A stretch of 34,427 bases of DNA from Nostoc sp. CCCryo 231-06 (GCA_023522315.1 JAHCSU010000235.1:1-34427), one strand, 5' to 3'. Positions 17,067 through 26,593 are shown, numbered from the stretch's first letter. Notes: a model not told the origin generated them from the letters alone. Translations and numbers: made by a program.

Positions 17067-17431
17067 TACATGGAACAGTTGTTGGGCTTCAGGCATGTAT
17101 AAGTATCACTATTTGTCGTTTAGGGCGTGCAGAAGTAGAAATTGAATGTGTTGTCGATACAGGATTTGAAGGGTTTTTAACCTTGCCATCTATGGTAGTC
17201 ACAGACCTGGATTTACCTTACGTTGCGCCAATCAAAGCGAATCTTGCGGACAATTCTCGTATCATAACCAATGTTCATCAAGCCACTATCTTGTGGAATC
17301 GCACAGAACGCGTGATCCCAGTTTTAGCGATGGGTCGTCGTCCCCTAATTGGCACAGCACTCCTGGAAGATTATCATCTCAGCATCGATTTTTGTGAGGG
17401 AGGGACAGTGCTGGTAGATGATATTATGTAA
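17063..17431 (+). CDS. Retropepsin-like (clan AA) aspartic protease
   Basis: A 122-residue protein with the single-chain retropepsin pattern. VVDTGFEGFLTLP (about residues 29-41) contains the catalytic Asp-Thr-Gly, and the downstream hydrophobic-Gly element is PLIGTALLEDYHLSIDF. One DTG per chain implies an active homodimer. There is no signal peptide or transmembrane segment, so it is likely cytoplasmic. The start is a GTG overlapping the upstream stop codon. The gene ends one base before a strong hairpin terminator. Its substrate is unknown. The partner small protein could be substrate, inhibitor or regulator, and that is speculation. Confidence 0.85.
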   Translation: MIHGTVVGLQACISITICRLGRAEVEIECVVDTGFEGFLTLPSMVVTDLDLPYVAPIKANLADNSRIITNVHQATILWNRTERVIPVLAMGRRPLIGTALLEDYHLSIDFCEGGTVLVDDIM

Positions 17432-17477
17432 AAAAATCCCTATGACCTCCTATTAGTCAAGGTCTTAGGGATTTTTT
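17431..17477. terminator. bidirectional terminator between protease gene and tRNA-Arg
   Basis: The arms aaaaaatccctatgacc (17431-17447) and ggtcttagggatttttt (17461-17477) pair over 17 bases with one mismatch around a 13-base loop. The A and T tracts at the ends make it work on both strands. It can terminate the protease operon (+) and the tRNA transcript (-), whose 3' end is only six bases away. Confidence 0.9.
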
Positions 17478-17483
17478 GGCTTA

Positions 17484-17557
17484 CGGGACTGGTGCGGCTC
17501 GAACGCACGACCTGACGCTTAGGAGGCGTCCGCTCTATCCAACTGAGCTACAACCCC
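17484..17557 (-). tRNA. trnR(ccu): tRNA-Arg (anticodon CCU)
   Basis: A 74-base cloverleaf on the minus strand. The acceptor GGGGTTG pairs with CAGTCCC (including G-U pairs), the D-stem is GCTC/GAGC, the anticodon stem GACGC/GCGTC encloses the loop CTCCTAA (anticodon CCT), and the T-arm is GTGCG TTCGAGC CGCAC. The discriminator is G and CCA is not encoded. It reads AGG codons. It lies 33 bases downstream of the tocopherol cyclase stop on the same strand. Confidence 0.97.
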
Positions 17558-17590
17558 AACTAGGAAGCATATATAATTATAGCAGTAGTT

Positions 17591-18712
<1,122 letters not shown>

Positions 18713-18717
18713 TCAGT

Positions 18718-19329
18718 ATGCGCGATGATCTCGATCTCAATCATGCTTATGAAATTCTTGGGTTGGAACTGGGTGCATCACAAGCACAAGTAAAGCGAGC
18801 TTACCGTAAACTGGTGAAAATTTGGCATCCCGATCGCTTTCTTGAGCAAGAGCAAAAACAGGAAGCTGAGGAAAAAATCAAATCAATCAACGCAGCTTAT
18901 AACAAGCTCAAATCAGAAAGTCCATCCGAGCCTCCTATTCCTGAAAATCCATCTTCATCTTCGCCTAAAAATCCTACAAAAATATCTGTGAATCGTTGGG
19001 ATGCTGAAACTTTCTATAGTTTAGGGGTAGAGAATGCTACACAAGGAAGATATGAGGATGCGATCGCAGATTTTACCCACGCAATTCGTCTAAATCCTCA
19101 CTATATTGACGCATATAAATATCGTGGGCTAGTTTGCTCTCAACTCGGATACGAATATAGAGCCGCTTCAGATTTAAATAAAGCTGCACAAATAGAACAA
19201 GAGTTAAGAAATCCGGGTGCTGCACGGAGAGTGCGATCGCCTAGATATGTATCGAAACCTAGACCTCTAATAGAAAGATTTTGTCAGAGGATAAAAAGTT
19301 TACTGCGGCTAAATCGGCGTTGGAGATAA
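18718..19329 (+). CDS. DnaJ-TPR protein
   Basis: A 203-residue protein with a J-domain at residues 5-68 (HPD motif 37-39, then the conserved NAAYNKLK helix), a serine/proline-rich linker, and about two TPR units (ATQGRYEDAIADFTHAIRLN, YKYRGLVCSQLGYEYRAASD). It ends in a basic tail (RFCQRIKSLLRLNRRW). The J-domain recruits and stimulates DnaK/Hsp70, and the TPR part presumably binds clients or partners. There is no zinc-finger or C-terminal substrate domain, so it is not a type I/II DnaJ. It is a tandem paralogue of the next gene, 110 bases downstream. Confidence 0.9.
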   Translation: MRDDLDLNHAYEILGLELGASQAQVKRAYRKLVKIWHPDRFLEQEQKQEAEEKIKSINAAYNKLKSESPSEPPIPENPSSSSPKNPTKISVNRWDAETFYSLGVENATQGRYEDAIADFTHAIRLNPHYIDAYKYRGLVCSQLGYEYRAASDLNKAAQIEQELRNPGAARRVRSPRYVSKPRPLIERFCQRIKSLLRLNRRWR

Positions 19330-19439
19330 GAAGCGAATATAGTTTAAGATGCTTCAGACGGCGACACCGTACCTTGAGTTAGATAATACTTGTATTAGGG
19401 AATACTAAATGTAGTAAGATTTGCTGCTGATTTCTTAGT

Positions 19440-20987
19440 ATGAGCGATCGCTTCGATATAAATCATGTTTACGATATTCTTGGGTTAAAAGCAGGTGCAT
19501 CTGTTGATGAGGTCAAGCAAGCTTATCGCCAGATGGCTAAGACTTGGCATCCAGATTGTTTTTTGGAACCGCAGCAAAAGCTAGAAGCGGAAGAAAAAAT
19601 CAAAGAAATTAATCAAGCTTATGCAAGGTTAAAATCTTATCCGCCAAATGAGACAAATCAATCTGCTTCCACTTCGACCAAAATTGATTTCACTCCATCC
19701 AATGCTGAAAGTTTCTATAAACGGGGCTTGGATAAAGCTCAAAGAGGAAAATATACTGAAGCAATTGAAGACTTTACCCAAGCGATTCGTCTCAACCCCA
19801 ACTACTTTGAAGCCTATAAATATAGAGGGCTTGCTTGCTCGAAACTAGGATATGAAAATAGAGCCGAGTCAGATTTCAAAAATTCTATACAACTGGAACT
19901 GAAACAGAAAAAAGCAACACCCAAACCTACATCCCCACCGCCAAAGCCAGCAACGCCGCCACCACCTCAATCACAGTCTCAACCTTCACCTTTTAAAAAT
20001 GCCGCAGAACTGGAACTGAAACAGAAAAAAGCACCGCCCAAACCTGCATCACCACCATCAAAGCCACCAACACCACCACCTGAATCACAGTCTAAACCTT
20101 CACCGTGGAAATGTGTACACACCCTGACTCATCTGAACTGGGTTTTTATAACTGCAATCAGTCCAGATGGGCAAACTCTGGCTAGTGGAAGTAGTGATAA
20201 TACTATCAAGATTTGGCATCTCGAAACAGGAAAATTACTACATACTCTCACTAATCATACGAAATGGGTAAGATGCCTAGCCTACAGCCCAGATAGCCAA
20301 ACTTTGGTTAGTGGCAGTGATGACAGCAGTATGATGATTTGGGAACTGTCTACAGGTAAATTACTCAACACGCTCAAAGTACATTCAACCCCAGTTTTTT
20401 CTGTAATCATTAGTCTAGATGGTCAGACTGTCCTGAGTGGCGGTAGAGACACCACTATCAAGATTTCCCATATAGAGATGGGACAATTACTACACGTCCT
20501 CAAAGGTCATTCTTACTTGGTCTACTCCCTTGCTATTTGCCCAAAGCAGCAGATTTTAATCAGTGGTAGTGCAGACAATACCATTAAGCTGTGGAATTTG
20601 AAGAGTAGAAAACTGCTGCAAACTATCAACGGCCATTCAGGTTACGTGACTTGTGTCGCCATTAGCCCTGATGGACAAATTTTAGCTAGTGGCAGTTATG
20701 ACCAGACTATCAAGTTATGGAACATCAATACAGGTAAGCTAATTAACACACTTGCCGGACATCATAATTATGTTTGGTCTGTGGCTTTTAGCCCCGATGG
20801 TCAGCATCTCGCTAGTGGTAGTGCAGATCATACGGTGAAACTATGGGATATTAACACCCGACAAAATCTTTATACTTTGGATAACCATTCAGATTGGGTT
20901 AACTCTGTCGCTTTCAGTCCTGATGGCAAAACTTTGGTTAGTGGTAGTCGAGACATGACAATAAAGCTTTGGCGCTGCGATGTCTAA
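19440..20987 (+). CDS. DnaJ-TPR-WD40 fusion protein
   Basis: A 515-residue protein. A J-domain (residues 5-70, HPD at 37-39) and about two TPR units (ERGKYTEAIEDF-type, near 90-155) closely parallel the neighbouring gene. They are followed by a proline-rich linker made of two 39-residue copies, and then seven WD40 repeats (about 225-515, such as GHSGYVTCVAISPDGQILAS) that should form one complete propeller. A DnaK co-chaperone with a WD40 recognition module is unusual. It suggests targeting of Hsp70 to a WD40-bound partner, which is an inference. The start codon is followed directly by a HIP1 octamer. Confidence 0.92.
   Translation: MSDRFDINHVYDILGLKAGASVDEVKQAYRQMAKTWHPDCFLEPQQKLEAEEKIKEINQAYARLKSYPPNETNQSASTSTKIDFTPSNAESFYKRGLDKAQRGKYTEAIEDFTQAIRLNPNYFEAYKYRGLACSKLGYENRAESDFKNSIQLELKQKKATPKPTSPPPKPATPPPPQSQSQPSPFKNAAELELKQKKAPPKPASPPSKPPTPPPESQSKPSPWKCVHTLTHLNWVFITAISPDGQTLASGSSDNTIKIWHLETGKLLHTLTNHTKWVRCLAYSPDSQTLVSGSDDSSMMIWELSTGKLLNTLKVHSTPVFSVIISLDGQTVLSGGRDTTIKISHIEMGQLLHVLKGHSYLVYSLAICPKQQILISGSADNTIKLWNLKSRKLLQTINGHSGYVTCVAISPDGQILASGSYDQTIKLWNINTGKLINTLAGHHNYVWSVAFSPDGQHLASGSADHTVKLWDINTRQNLYTLDNHSDWVNSVAFSPDGKTLVSGSRDMTIKLWRCDV
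19893..20110 (+). repeat. 117-bp tandem duplication encoding the proline-rich linker
   Basis: Two successive copies start at 19893 and 20010 (period 117 bases, 39 codons). Both encode LELKQKKA(T/P)PKP, then PP-rich segments and QSQ(S)KPSP-type ends. The substitutions keep the reading frame and proline richness. Confidence 0.85.
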
Positions 20988-21281
20988 CGAGAAATTAAAA
21001 ATTTAGATGATTTCAGTAAATTACTAGATTTTTTATCAACGCATCACCTGACAGTTTAATAACATCCATCTTTGGGATACTTTTTCTTTAGATTAAGTAA
21101 TTAACTCCTTAGAAATAGAGCCACTTGCTGATCACAGAGGTTATACTGAAAACTCCCAACACTTGAGTAGCAAATAAAACTCAAAATTTATCAGCAACAT
21201 ACATTTTGGACTCATTAAAACCTCTCGTTTTTACAGAGCTTTAGTTTCTCAATATCGTATCAAGGAGTTAAATCAACAGTT
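20988..21281. other. intergenic region, nothing recognised
   Basis: About 290 AT-rich bases after the DnaJ-TPR-WD40 gene. Only an aaggag sequence near 21262, some 14 bases before the next ATG, stands out as a possible ribosome site. No hairpin terminator was found. Confidence 0.35.
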
Positions 21282-21986
21282 ATGCCTATTCCTACCAATA
21301 AAGGCGAAAGTGAAAATAGTGAAATCAAGCAAGAGTCTTACACCGATAGTAATGGTGATACTCACAGCCATGTGACACGAACCACTGAAACATCTAAAAA
21401 CAACACACCTGATCCCAACTCTTACCAAAAAGGTTACGTACAAGGTCGAAATACTGAGCATGGCAATCAGCAAGCTGATTTAGCCGAGCGTGATAATAAC
21501 AATGCTAATGGTGGTTTGGTGTTGGGTATTATTATTACTTCCGTGCTTGCTTTGGTTATAGGTGGGGTCTGGTACTTCAGCCAACAGAATAACGCACCGG
21601 TTAACAATATTGTGCCAGTCGTAGTTCCTGTACCGAGTAAGAGTAGTCCAACTCCTAGTGCATCTGCTCAACCACGAACGACAATCATCGAAAGAACCAG
21701 AGAAATACCTGTTGTTGTTCCTGTTCCTGTTCCTGTTCCTGTTCCACAACAGCAGGTTACACCTCCATCTGCACCTCGCCAACCGAATATTAACATTACT
21801 ATTCCACCCCAGCAGCCTGCGGCAGAAAAAGCACCTGTAACCCAGCCAACCCCGAAAGCAACACAAAGTCCGGCGCCGAGTCCAACTACTATTGCTCCGA
21901 CTTCGCAGAACAAGGACGATGCTTCTACTAATACTGTCGCTCCAGATACGAAAAGTGATACCTCTAAAACCACTCCACCTCAATAA
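21282..21986 (+). CDS. single-pass membrane protein with VP-repeat, Pro/Thr-rich C-terminus
   Basis: A 234-residue hypothetical protein. Residues 1-75 are polar and acidic/asparagine-rich. One strong membrane segment (GLVLGIIITSVLALVIGGVW, about 77-97) is followed by a long extended C-terminal region rich in Pro, Thr, Ser and Ala, including VVVPVPVPVPVPQQQ. There is no signal peptide, and the topology is most likely N-in with the proline-rich stalk in the periplasm. No domain family is recognised beyond similarity to poorly characterised cyanobacterial proteins of the same design. A GTTCCT microsatellite encodes the VP run. It is followed by a hairpin terminator. Confidence 0.75.
   Translation: MPIPTNKGESENSEIKQESYTDSNGDTHSHVTRTTETSKNNTPDPNSYQKGYVQGRNTEHGNQQADLAERDNNNANGGLVLGIIITSVLALVIGGVWYFSQQNNAPVNNIVPVVVPVPSKSSPTPSASAQPRTTIIERTREIPVVVPVPVPVPVPQQQVTPPSAPRQPNINITIPPQQPAAEKAPVTQPTPKATQSPAPSPTTIAPTSQNKDDASTNTVAPDTKSDTSKTTPPQ
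21708..21745 (+). repeat. GTTCCT hexanucleotide microsatellite in coding sequence
   Basis: Five to six tandem gttcct-type units encode alternating Val-Pro. The hexamer keeps frame on slippage, so the stalk length could vary between strains without disrupting the protein. Confidence 0.8.
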
Positions 21987-22052
21987 GTAGACCAGTCAAA
22001 CAGTAAATCTAATGGCAGTTCTGCTCAATAATGGCTTCTAAACTTTCAACCT

Positions 22053-22100
22053 ACTTGATATGCTGGCATTAACGCCAACATATCAAGTGGGACAATTTTT
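22053..22100 (+). terminator. hairpin terminator after the VP-stalk gene
   Basis: Arms acttgatatgctggc (22053-22067) and gccaacatatcaagt (22074-22088) pair with one mismatch around a 6-base loop. A T-run (acaatttttt) follows a few bases later. It lies about 65 bases after the stop of the 21282-21986 gene. Confidence 0.7.
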
Positions 22101-22463
22101 TAATCAATATTTCGGAATTGTTGCGATAAATTAATGGTATTTAAGTTTAGTAAAGATGTGGTGTAGCTAAACAAACATAAGCTAGATTAAGAGCAAGGTA
22201 CAAATAGGTTAAAAGTTAAACAAAAACTTTCAAGTTAGAGCCTGTGCCTCCTGCTCTAATGTTCTTGCGATCGCTCTGAAGTTGTGGCATCCATTGAATG
22301 TGTTTTCGCCTTAAGTTCAATGAGTTGTTTTGGAGGTTTTAAAACGCACAGCCAGAAAATGCCTGCCTAGTTGAAATGTAAGGATGTGCAATTCTGAGTA
22401 GAGCGATAGCGAATGTTGTCCACCTTAGTTTGAGTTAGTTAATTCTGAATTCTCCAATCTTCA
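22101..22463. other. intergenic region, nothing recognised
   Basis: No ORF or RNA gene is apparent between the two hairpins that close the converging genes. It contains one HIP1-like site (gcgatcgc near 22268) and otherwise nothing structured. Confidence 0.35.
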
Positions 22464-22516
22464 AGAAACCGCCCCAAGCTGCTGATATTTATCCATCGTA
22501 GCTTCAGGCGGTTTCT
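22464..22516 (-). terminator. hairpin downstream of the first metallophosphoesterase gene
   Basis: A perfect 10-bp stem (agaaaccgcc / ggcggtttct) encloses a 33-base loop that itself can pair (agct/agct). It lies 30 bases after the minus-strand stop at 22547. The downstream T-tract is weak, so it may be a terminator or an mRNA-end hairpin. Confidence 0.5.
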
Positions 22517-22546
22517 GCTTTGAGTTAGCTAAAAAGTTCAGAATTG

Positions 22547-23401
22547 TTAATGACTAACTAACGTAATTACAGTCACTTCTGGCGGACAAAATAAACGTCC
22601 TGGTTTATAAGTTCCTAAGCCCCGATTGACATATAGTTGATTTTCTTCGACCTTGTGAAACCCTTGCGCCCACTCCCAATATCGCACGACTTTAGAACAG
22701 TCTCCCAGGAAAAATGTTACCCAACGCCGTAATTTTTTGGGAATTTTTTTGAGTAGTTTTTTATAATGGAGTACTAGAGGGCCAATGCCCGGAATTACGA
22801 TGTGACCACCGTGGGTATGACCAGATAGTTGCAAATCTACGCGCCATTGTTGCAATATCTTAGCTGTATCTGGGTTATGGGATAAAACGATGCGCGGTGT
22901 AACGGAATCTAGTTGATTCATAACTGGTGCGGGGTAAAATTCCTGTGACCAATAATCAGCTAGTCCTACCAATGGTAATTCTTTTCCTAGTGGATAGGCG
23001 ATTTCATTCCAAAGTACATGCACCCCAATGCTAGTTAACGCCTGTGTAACTTCTGCTTTTGAGTGGCTGTAATAGATATCATGATTACCAAGTACGGCGT
23101 AAATACCACAGCGACTTTGCAAATGTTTGAGTCGATGCACCAATTGGTGAATCGGCGTCGGATCGTCAGTTACATAATCACCAGTTAATAGAATTAAATC
23201 TGGTTCAGCTTCGTTAGTAAGTGCGATCGCTTTTTCTAACATATCTTCCGATAGCCGCAAACCGTCGTAGTGAAAATCTGACAACTGCACTAGCGTTGTA
23301 CCTTGTAAAGATGCTGGAAGTTCCGCAATCTTAACCGTGATTTTATCTACTCTTAAATGTCCCGTAAACAACCAATGCATAAGGCAACCGATACTCCTCA
23401 T
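22547..23401 (-). CDS. Metallophosphoesterase (YaeI/YkuE-like), copy 1
   Basis: A 284-residue calcineurin-type phosphoesterase with all five metal-binding blocks: LSDFHYDG, LLTGDYV, LGNHDIYY, LSHNPD and SGHTHGGH. The pattern fits YaeI/YkuE-type enzymes, which act on phosphodiesters such as those of lipid-linked substrates. No true signal peptide is seen, only a moderately hydrophobic N-terminus (LMHWLFTGHL). The ATG at 23401 is used; the ATG seven codons later (MHWL) aligns with the paralogue's first ATG and may be the true start. It is a tandem duplicate of the gene at 23598-24428. The physiological substrate is unknown. Confidence 0.92.
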   Translation of the reverse strand: MRSIGCLMHWLFTGHLRVDKITVKIAELPASLQGTTLVQLSDFHYDGLRLSEDMLEKAIALTNEAEPDLILLTGDYVTDDPTPIHQLVHRLKHLQSRCGIYAVLGNHDIYYSHSKAEVTQALTSIGVHVLWNEIAYPLGKELPLVGLADYWSQEFYPAPVMNQLDSVTPRIVLSHNPDTAKILQQWRVDLQLSGHTHGGHIVIPGIGPLVLHYKKLLKKIPKKLRRWVTFFLGDCSKVVRYWEWAQGFHKVEENQLYVNRGLGTYKPGRLFCPPEVTVITLVSH

Positions 23402-23597
23402 ACCAGCGCTTACAGCTTACCAAAATTAAAATGTAAGTTGATAAACTGCAATAATTTATGTCATCTACTCCAGATACAATTAACTCATTGATTGAAATTC
23501 TGAAACTAAACTAAGCAGCACTCACTCGAATTTGCAGGTACTCATTAGCCAGAATACCTGCTGTGATTCTGTTCTTGAATTTTTAAATTTGGATTAC

Positions 23598-24428
23598 TTA
23601 CTCACCCTGTAGGGTGATTATAGTAACTTCTGGGCGGCAAAATAAGCGTCCTGGGAGGTAAGTTCCCAAACCACGATTGACATATAGCTGATTTGTTCCC
23701 AGATGATGCAAACCCTGTGCCCATTCCCAATGGCTGACTACAGAAACATTTTCTGAAAAAAATGGTAATCGATGCTGCACTTTTTTGGGTATTTTTTCTG
23801 TAAGCTTTTCGTAAATAAGCATCGCAGGGCCAATTCCAGGAATCACGATTTGACCACCGTGAGTATGACCAGATAATTGTAAGTCAACTCGCCATGCTTG
23901 CAGTATCTCGGCAGTATCTGGGTTGTGGGATAAAACGATGCGGGGTGTGTCGGGGTTTAGTTGATTCATGACTGGTATAGGATTAAATTCCTGTGACCAA
24001 TAATCAGCTAGCCCAACAAAGGGCAATTCTTTTCCTAGTGGATAGGCAATTTCATTCCAAAGGACGTGGATTCCAATGCTAGTAAGGGCATCGGTAACTT
24101 CTGTTTTTGCGTTTTTGTAATGTATATCGTGATTGCCAAGAATACCATAGATACCACTGCGACTTTGCAGATGTTTGAGTCGAAGTATCAATTGGTGAAT
24201 CGGCGCCGGATCGTCAGTTATGTAGTCACCAGTTAATAAAATTAAATCTGGTTTAGCTTCGTTAGTAACTGCGATCGCTTTTTCTAACATCTCTTCTGAC
24301 AGCCGCAAACCATCGTAGTGAAAATCTGACAACTGCACCAGCTTCTGACCTTGTAACGATGCAGGCAACCCTGTAATGTTAACCGTCAATTTCTCTATAC
24401 TCAACGGCCCAGATAACAACCAATGCAT
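23598..24428 (-). CDS. Metallophosphoesterase (YaeI/YkuE-like), copy 2
   Basis: Paralogue of the next gene downstream, with the same metal-binding blocks (LSDFHYDG, LLTGDYI, LGNHDIHY, LSHNPD, SGHTHGGQ) and clear identity along the whole length. Divergence is concentrated between the last metal block and the C-terminus. The first ATG is at 24428 (MHWLLSGPLS). The frame is open from a TTG at 24449, which gives seven extra residues. The 196-base gap between the copies has no ORF. The duplication looks fairly old, since many synonymous and some replacement changes separate the copies. Both active sites appear intact, so neither is an obvious pseudogene. Confidence 0.92.
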   Translation of the reverse strand: MHWLLSGPLSIEKLTVNITGLPASLQGQKLVQLSDFHYDGLRLSEEMLEKAIAVTNEAKPDLILLTGDYITDDPAPIHQLILRLKHLQSRSGIYGILGNHDIHYKNAKTEVTDALTSIGIHVLWNEIAYPLGKELPFVGLADYWSQEFNPIPVMNQLNPDTPRIVLSHNPDTAEILQAWRVDLQLSGHTHGGQIVIPGIGPAMLIYEKLTEKIPKKVQHRLPFFSENVSVVSHWEWAQGLHHLGTNQLYVNRGLGTYLPGRLFCRPEVTIITLQGE

Positions 24429-24616
24429 AAGACGTTCACTAAAGCTCAATCATAGCGCTAACAGCTTAACGAAACATCCTTGATTCGTGTGTTGGGATCA
24501 GTGCAACTTATTGAAAATTTCATGAAAACTAATCAAAAGTCTGAAAGCTAGACATAGCAAAAGTTTTCAGCCTAAATTGCACTTTTTTACACGGATATTC
24601 GATTCAGCCCCAATAA

Positions 24617-24682
24617 GAAACCCCCTCTGCTTTCGTCATAGTAAAGTCATTACAAAGCAGAGGGGTTTCATTTTTTATTTTT
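24617..24682. terminator. strong hairpin terminator
   Basis: Arms gaaaccccctctgcttt (24617-24633) and aaagcagaggggtttc (24654-24669) pair with a single-base bulge. They are followed on the + strand by attttttattttt. On the minus strand it lies about 105 bases beyond the exported pentapeptide gene, whose transcript it probably ends. No + strand gene precedes it. The rest of 24450-24774 is featureless. Confidence 0.75.
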
Positions 24683-24774
24683 GTATAGTGTATAGGCAGA
24701 TTTTAATGATAATCCTGGCAAAAAACCAGTTTCTCTGATGTTGTGTTTATTTTAACCTGCCTACTCAGTTGGGC

Positions 24775-25230
24775 CTATTTCCAATCGGGAATTTCAGCAT
24801 CTTCTCCACCAATCCCGATTCCAGTATTAAATATATCGGCATCAGTGAGATTGAGATCATTCATTGATGCTTTATACACATTAGAATCGTGAATAGTAGC
24901 GCCAGTAAAATTTACTCCGTTGAGATTGGTTTGCTTCAAATTCACATTGGTTACATAAGCTGATGTTAGGTTAGCACCTGCTAAGTTTGCACCAGTTAAG
25001 TCAGCACCTTCGAGGTTAGCGCCTACAAGGTTGGCTCCTTGAAGCTTTGAGCCTCTCAAGTCAGCACCAATTAGATGAGCGCCACTGAGGTTAGCTCCTG
25101 CTAAATTACAGTTGATACATTCCCCAGTTGAAAGCAACTTTTGTAAGTCCTGCGAATTCTCGGCTCTAACCGAGCCAGTCAAAAATAGGGGAGTTGCTAA
25201 GGCCATGGCCGCTAATAGCTGGAGTTTCAT
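24775..25230 (-). CDS. Exported pentapeptide-repeat protein
   Basis: A 151-residue protein with an N-terminal signal peptide (MKLQLLAAMALATPLFLTGS, likely cleavage after VRA near residue 23), then a pair of cysteines (GECINCNLAG) and about fifteen consecutive pentapeptides of the A(N/D)L type (about 41-135: ANLSGAHLIGADLRGSKLQG and so on). The repeats form a short quadrilateral beta-helix. The protein ends in an acidic tail (GEDAEIPDWK). It is probably periplasmic or lumenal. The CxxC-like pair at the start of the helix is typical of a cyanobacterial subgroup. The function is unknown. It is transcribed alone and followed by a hairpin terminator. Confidence 0.9.
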   Translation of the reverse strand: MKLQLLAAMALATPLFLTGSVRAENSQDLQKLLSTGECINCNLAGANLSGAHLIGADLRGSKLQGANLVGANLEGADLTGANLAGANLTSAYVTNVNLKQTNLNGVNFTGATIHDSNVYKASMNDLNLTDADIFNTGIGIGGEDAEIPDWK

Positions 25231-25503
25231 AATTTTCCCCCTTAAATAATCAAGTTGCGTCCGTTCTATCCCTCACAACTCTATTATCTCATTAAACTTG
25301 GTGAGGTCAATCTATCTCTTGACAACTTAGTTGTGATATGAAACAGGGATAACGGTAATCTAACAAATGCCGTTAATTCTGATTTTTGGCGATTTTTACT
25401 TGATAATCCCTAAAAAATTGCCAGTGTTAAATCACTGTTAAATCTTTTTAAGAGCTTGCACTACTCGCCATAATTTGGCTACTTTGATGAGTATTTATAC
25501 TTT

Positions 25504-26385
25504 TTAATAAATACTGTTAGTTTTAGTCCTTAGAAATTCTCCCATGTACTGATTAACCAATTCAGGTTGTTCTTGCTGCACCCAATGGCCACAATTGGGT
25601 ATGTACTTGATTTGAAAATCCCTGACATAGGCTGCGGTGTCGTAAGTTAGCTCTTTGCCGAGTGCAGTGTCATTTTCTCCCCAAATCATCAGTGTTGGCA
25701 CTTCTAGAATGCCCCAACTTGGATTTAGCATTCTCTGTTGAAAAATATTGCGGTAGTAGTTCAACATTGCTGTGAGGGCACCGCGTTTTGCAGCAGCATT
25801 TTTATAAGCGTCAATATCCGCTTTGGTGAAAGCACTTTTGTTAACTGCTGTACCTTTAAAAGCTGTCTCAATTGCTTGGTAGTCTGAAGATTGCAAAAGT
25901 AATTCTGGTATCCACGGTAGTTGAAACAGAAATATATAGTTGCTACGTAGCAACTGTTGGGGAGTGCGTAACCCTTGAGCAAATTTGGCAGGATGAGGCA
26001 GGTTAAGAATAATTAATTGTTCTAACATTTCCGGGTGAGTGTATGCAAAATTCCAAGCGATCGCACCACCCCAATCATGTCCAACTAATACACATTTTTG
26101 GTATCCTAATCCTTTAATTACTCCTTCAACATCTTTGATAAACTCATCCATTACATAAGCTGATTGCTCATTTGGTTTATCACTATCGTTGTAGCCCCGT
26201 AAGTCAATGGCGACAACTTTAAAATCTTGGGCAAATTCTGGTATTTGATGCCGCCAAGAGTACCAAAACTCAGGAAACCCATGCAACATCAACATTAAAG
26301 GGCCTTCACCTTGGGTAACGTAGTGTAGTTTTACCCCATTGGTAGTTATATATTCGTGTTTCCAAGAACTTTCTATTAGAGACAT
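25504..26385 (-). CDS. Alpha/beta hydrolase, epoxide hydrolase-like
   Basis: A 293-residue enzyme of the epoxide hydrolase/haloalkane dehalogenase branch. The oxyanion motif is HGFPEFWYSW. The nucleophile elbow is GHDWGG with Asp as nucleophile, distinguishing it from serine esterases. The later acid is in IWGENDTALG and the histidine in PNCGHWVQQE. A tyrosine-bearing cap region (about 140-210) is consistent with epoxide opening. HGxP plus the Asp nucleophile favour epoxide hydrolase over dehalogenase, but substrates cannot be predicted. The ATG at 26385 (MSLIESSWKHEYI) is chosen over one ten codons upstream. It is divergent from the DUF1206 operon. Confidence 0.9.
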   Translation of the reverse strand: MSLIESSWKHEYITTNGVKLHYVTQGEGPLMLMLHGFPEFWYSWRHQIPEFAQDFKVVAIDLRGYNDSDKPNEQSAYVMDEFIKDVEGVIKGLGYQKCVLVGHDWGGAIAWNFAYTHPEMLEQLIILNLPHPAKFAQGLRTPQQLLRSNYIFLFQLPWIPELLLQSSDYQAIETAFKGTAVNKSAFTKADIDAYKNAAAKRGALTAMLNYYRNIFQQRMLNPSWGILEVPTLMIWGENDTALGKELTYDTAAYVRDFQIKYIPNCGHWVQQEQPELVNQYMGEFLRTKTNSIY

Positions 26386-26593
26386 AATTAATTCAAATTC
26401 AGCATTAAAAAACACTAAATGATAATACTGTACTTAGCAACTGTAATATTCTTTTGATCAGCCTCACATCTATTGAAAGACAGTATTATGATAGTGATTT
26501 TTTGCAAAAACATTAGACAATTTGCCCTGCGATAGATGTGAATCATGGGTAAATTTTGCTAAAAGGTAGATATAATAATTCTCCCTAACTACC

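Noticed and set aside
17484-17557. tRNA-Arg as an integration site for an island
   Set aside because: No integrase gene and no direct repeat of the tRNA 3' end was found in the window; the adjacent genes look resident.
21480-21983. Long minus-strand ORFs opposite the VP-stalk gene
   Set aside because: They are mirror frames of a low-complexity repeat-rich gene, with arginine/asparagine- or glycine/threonine-runs and no family pattern.
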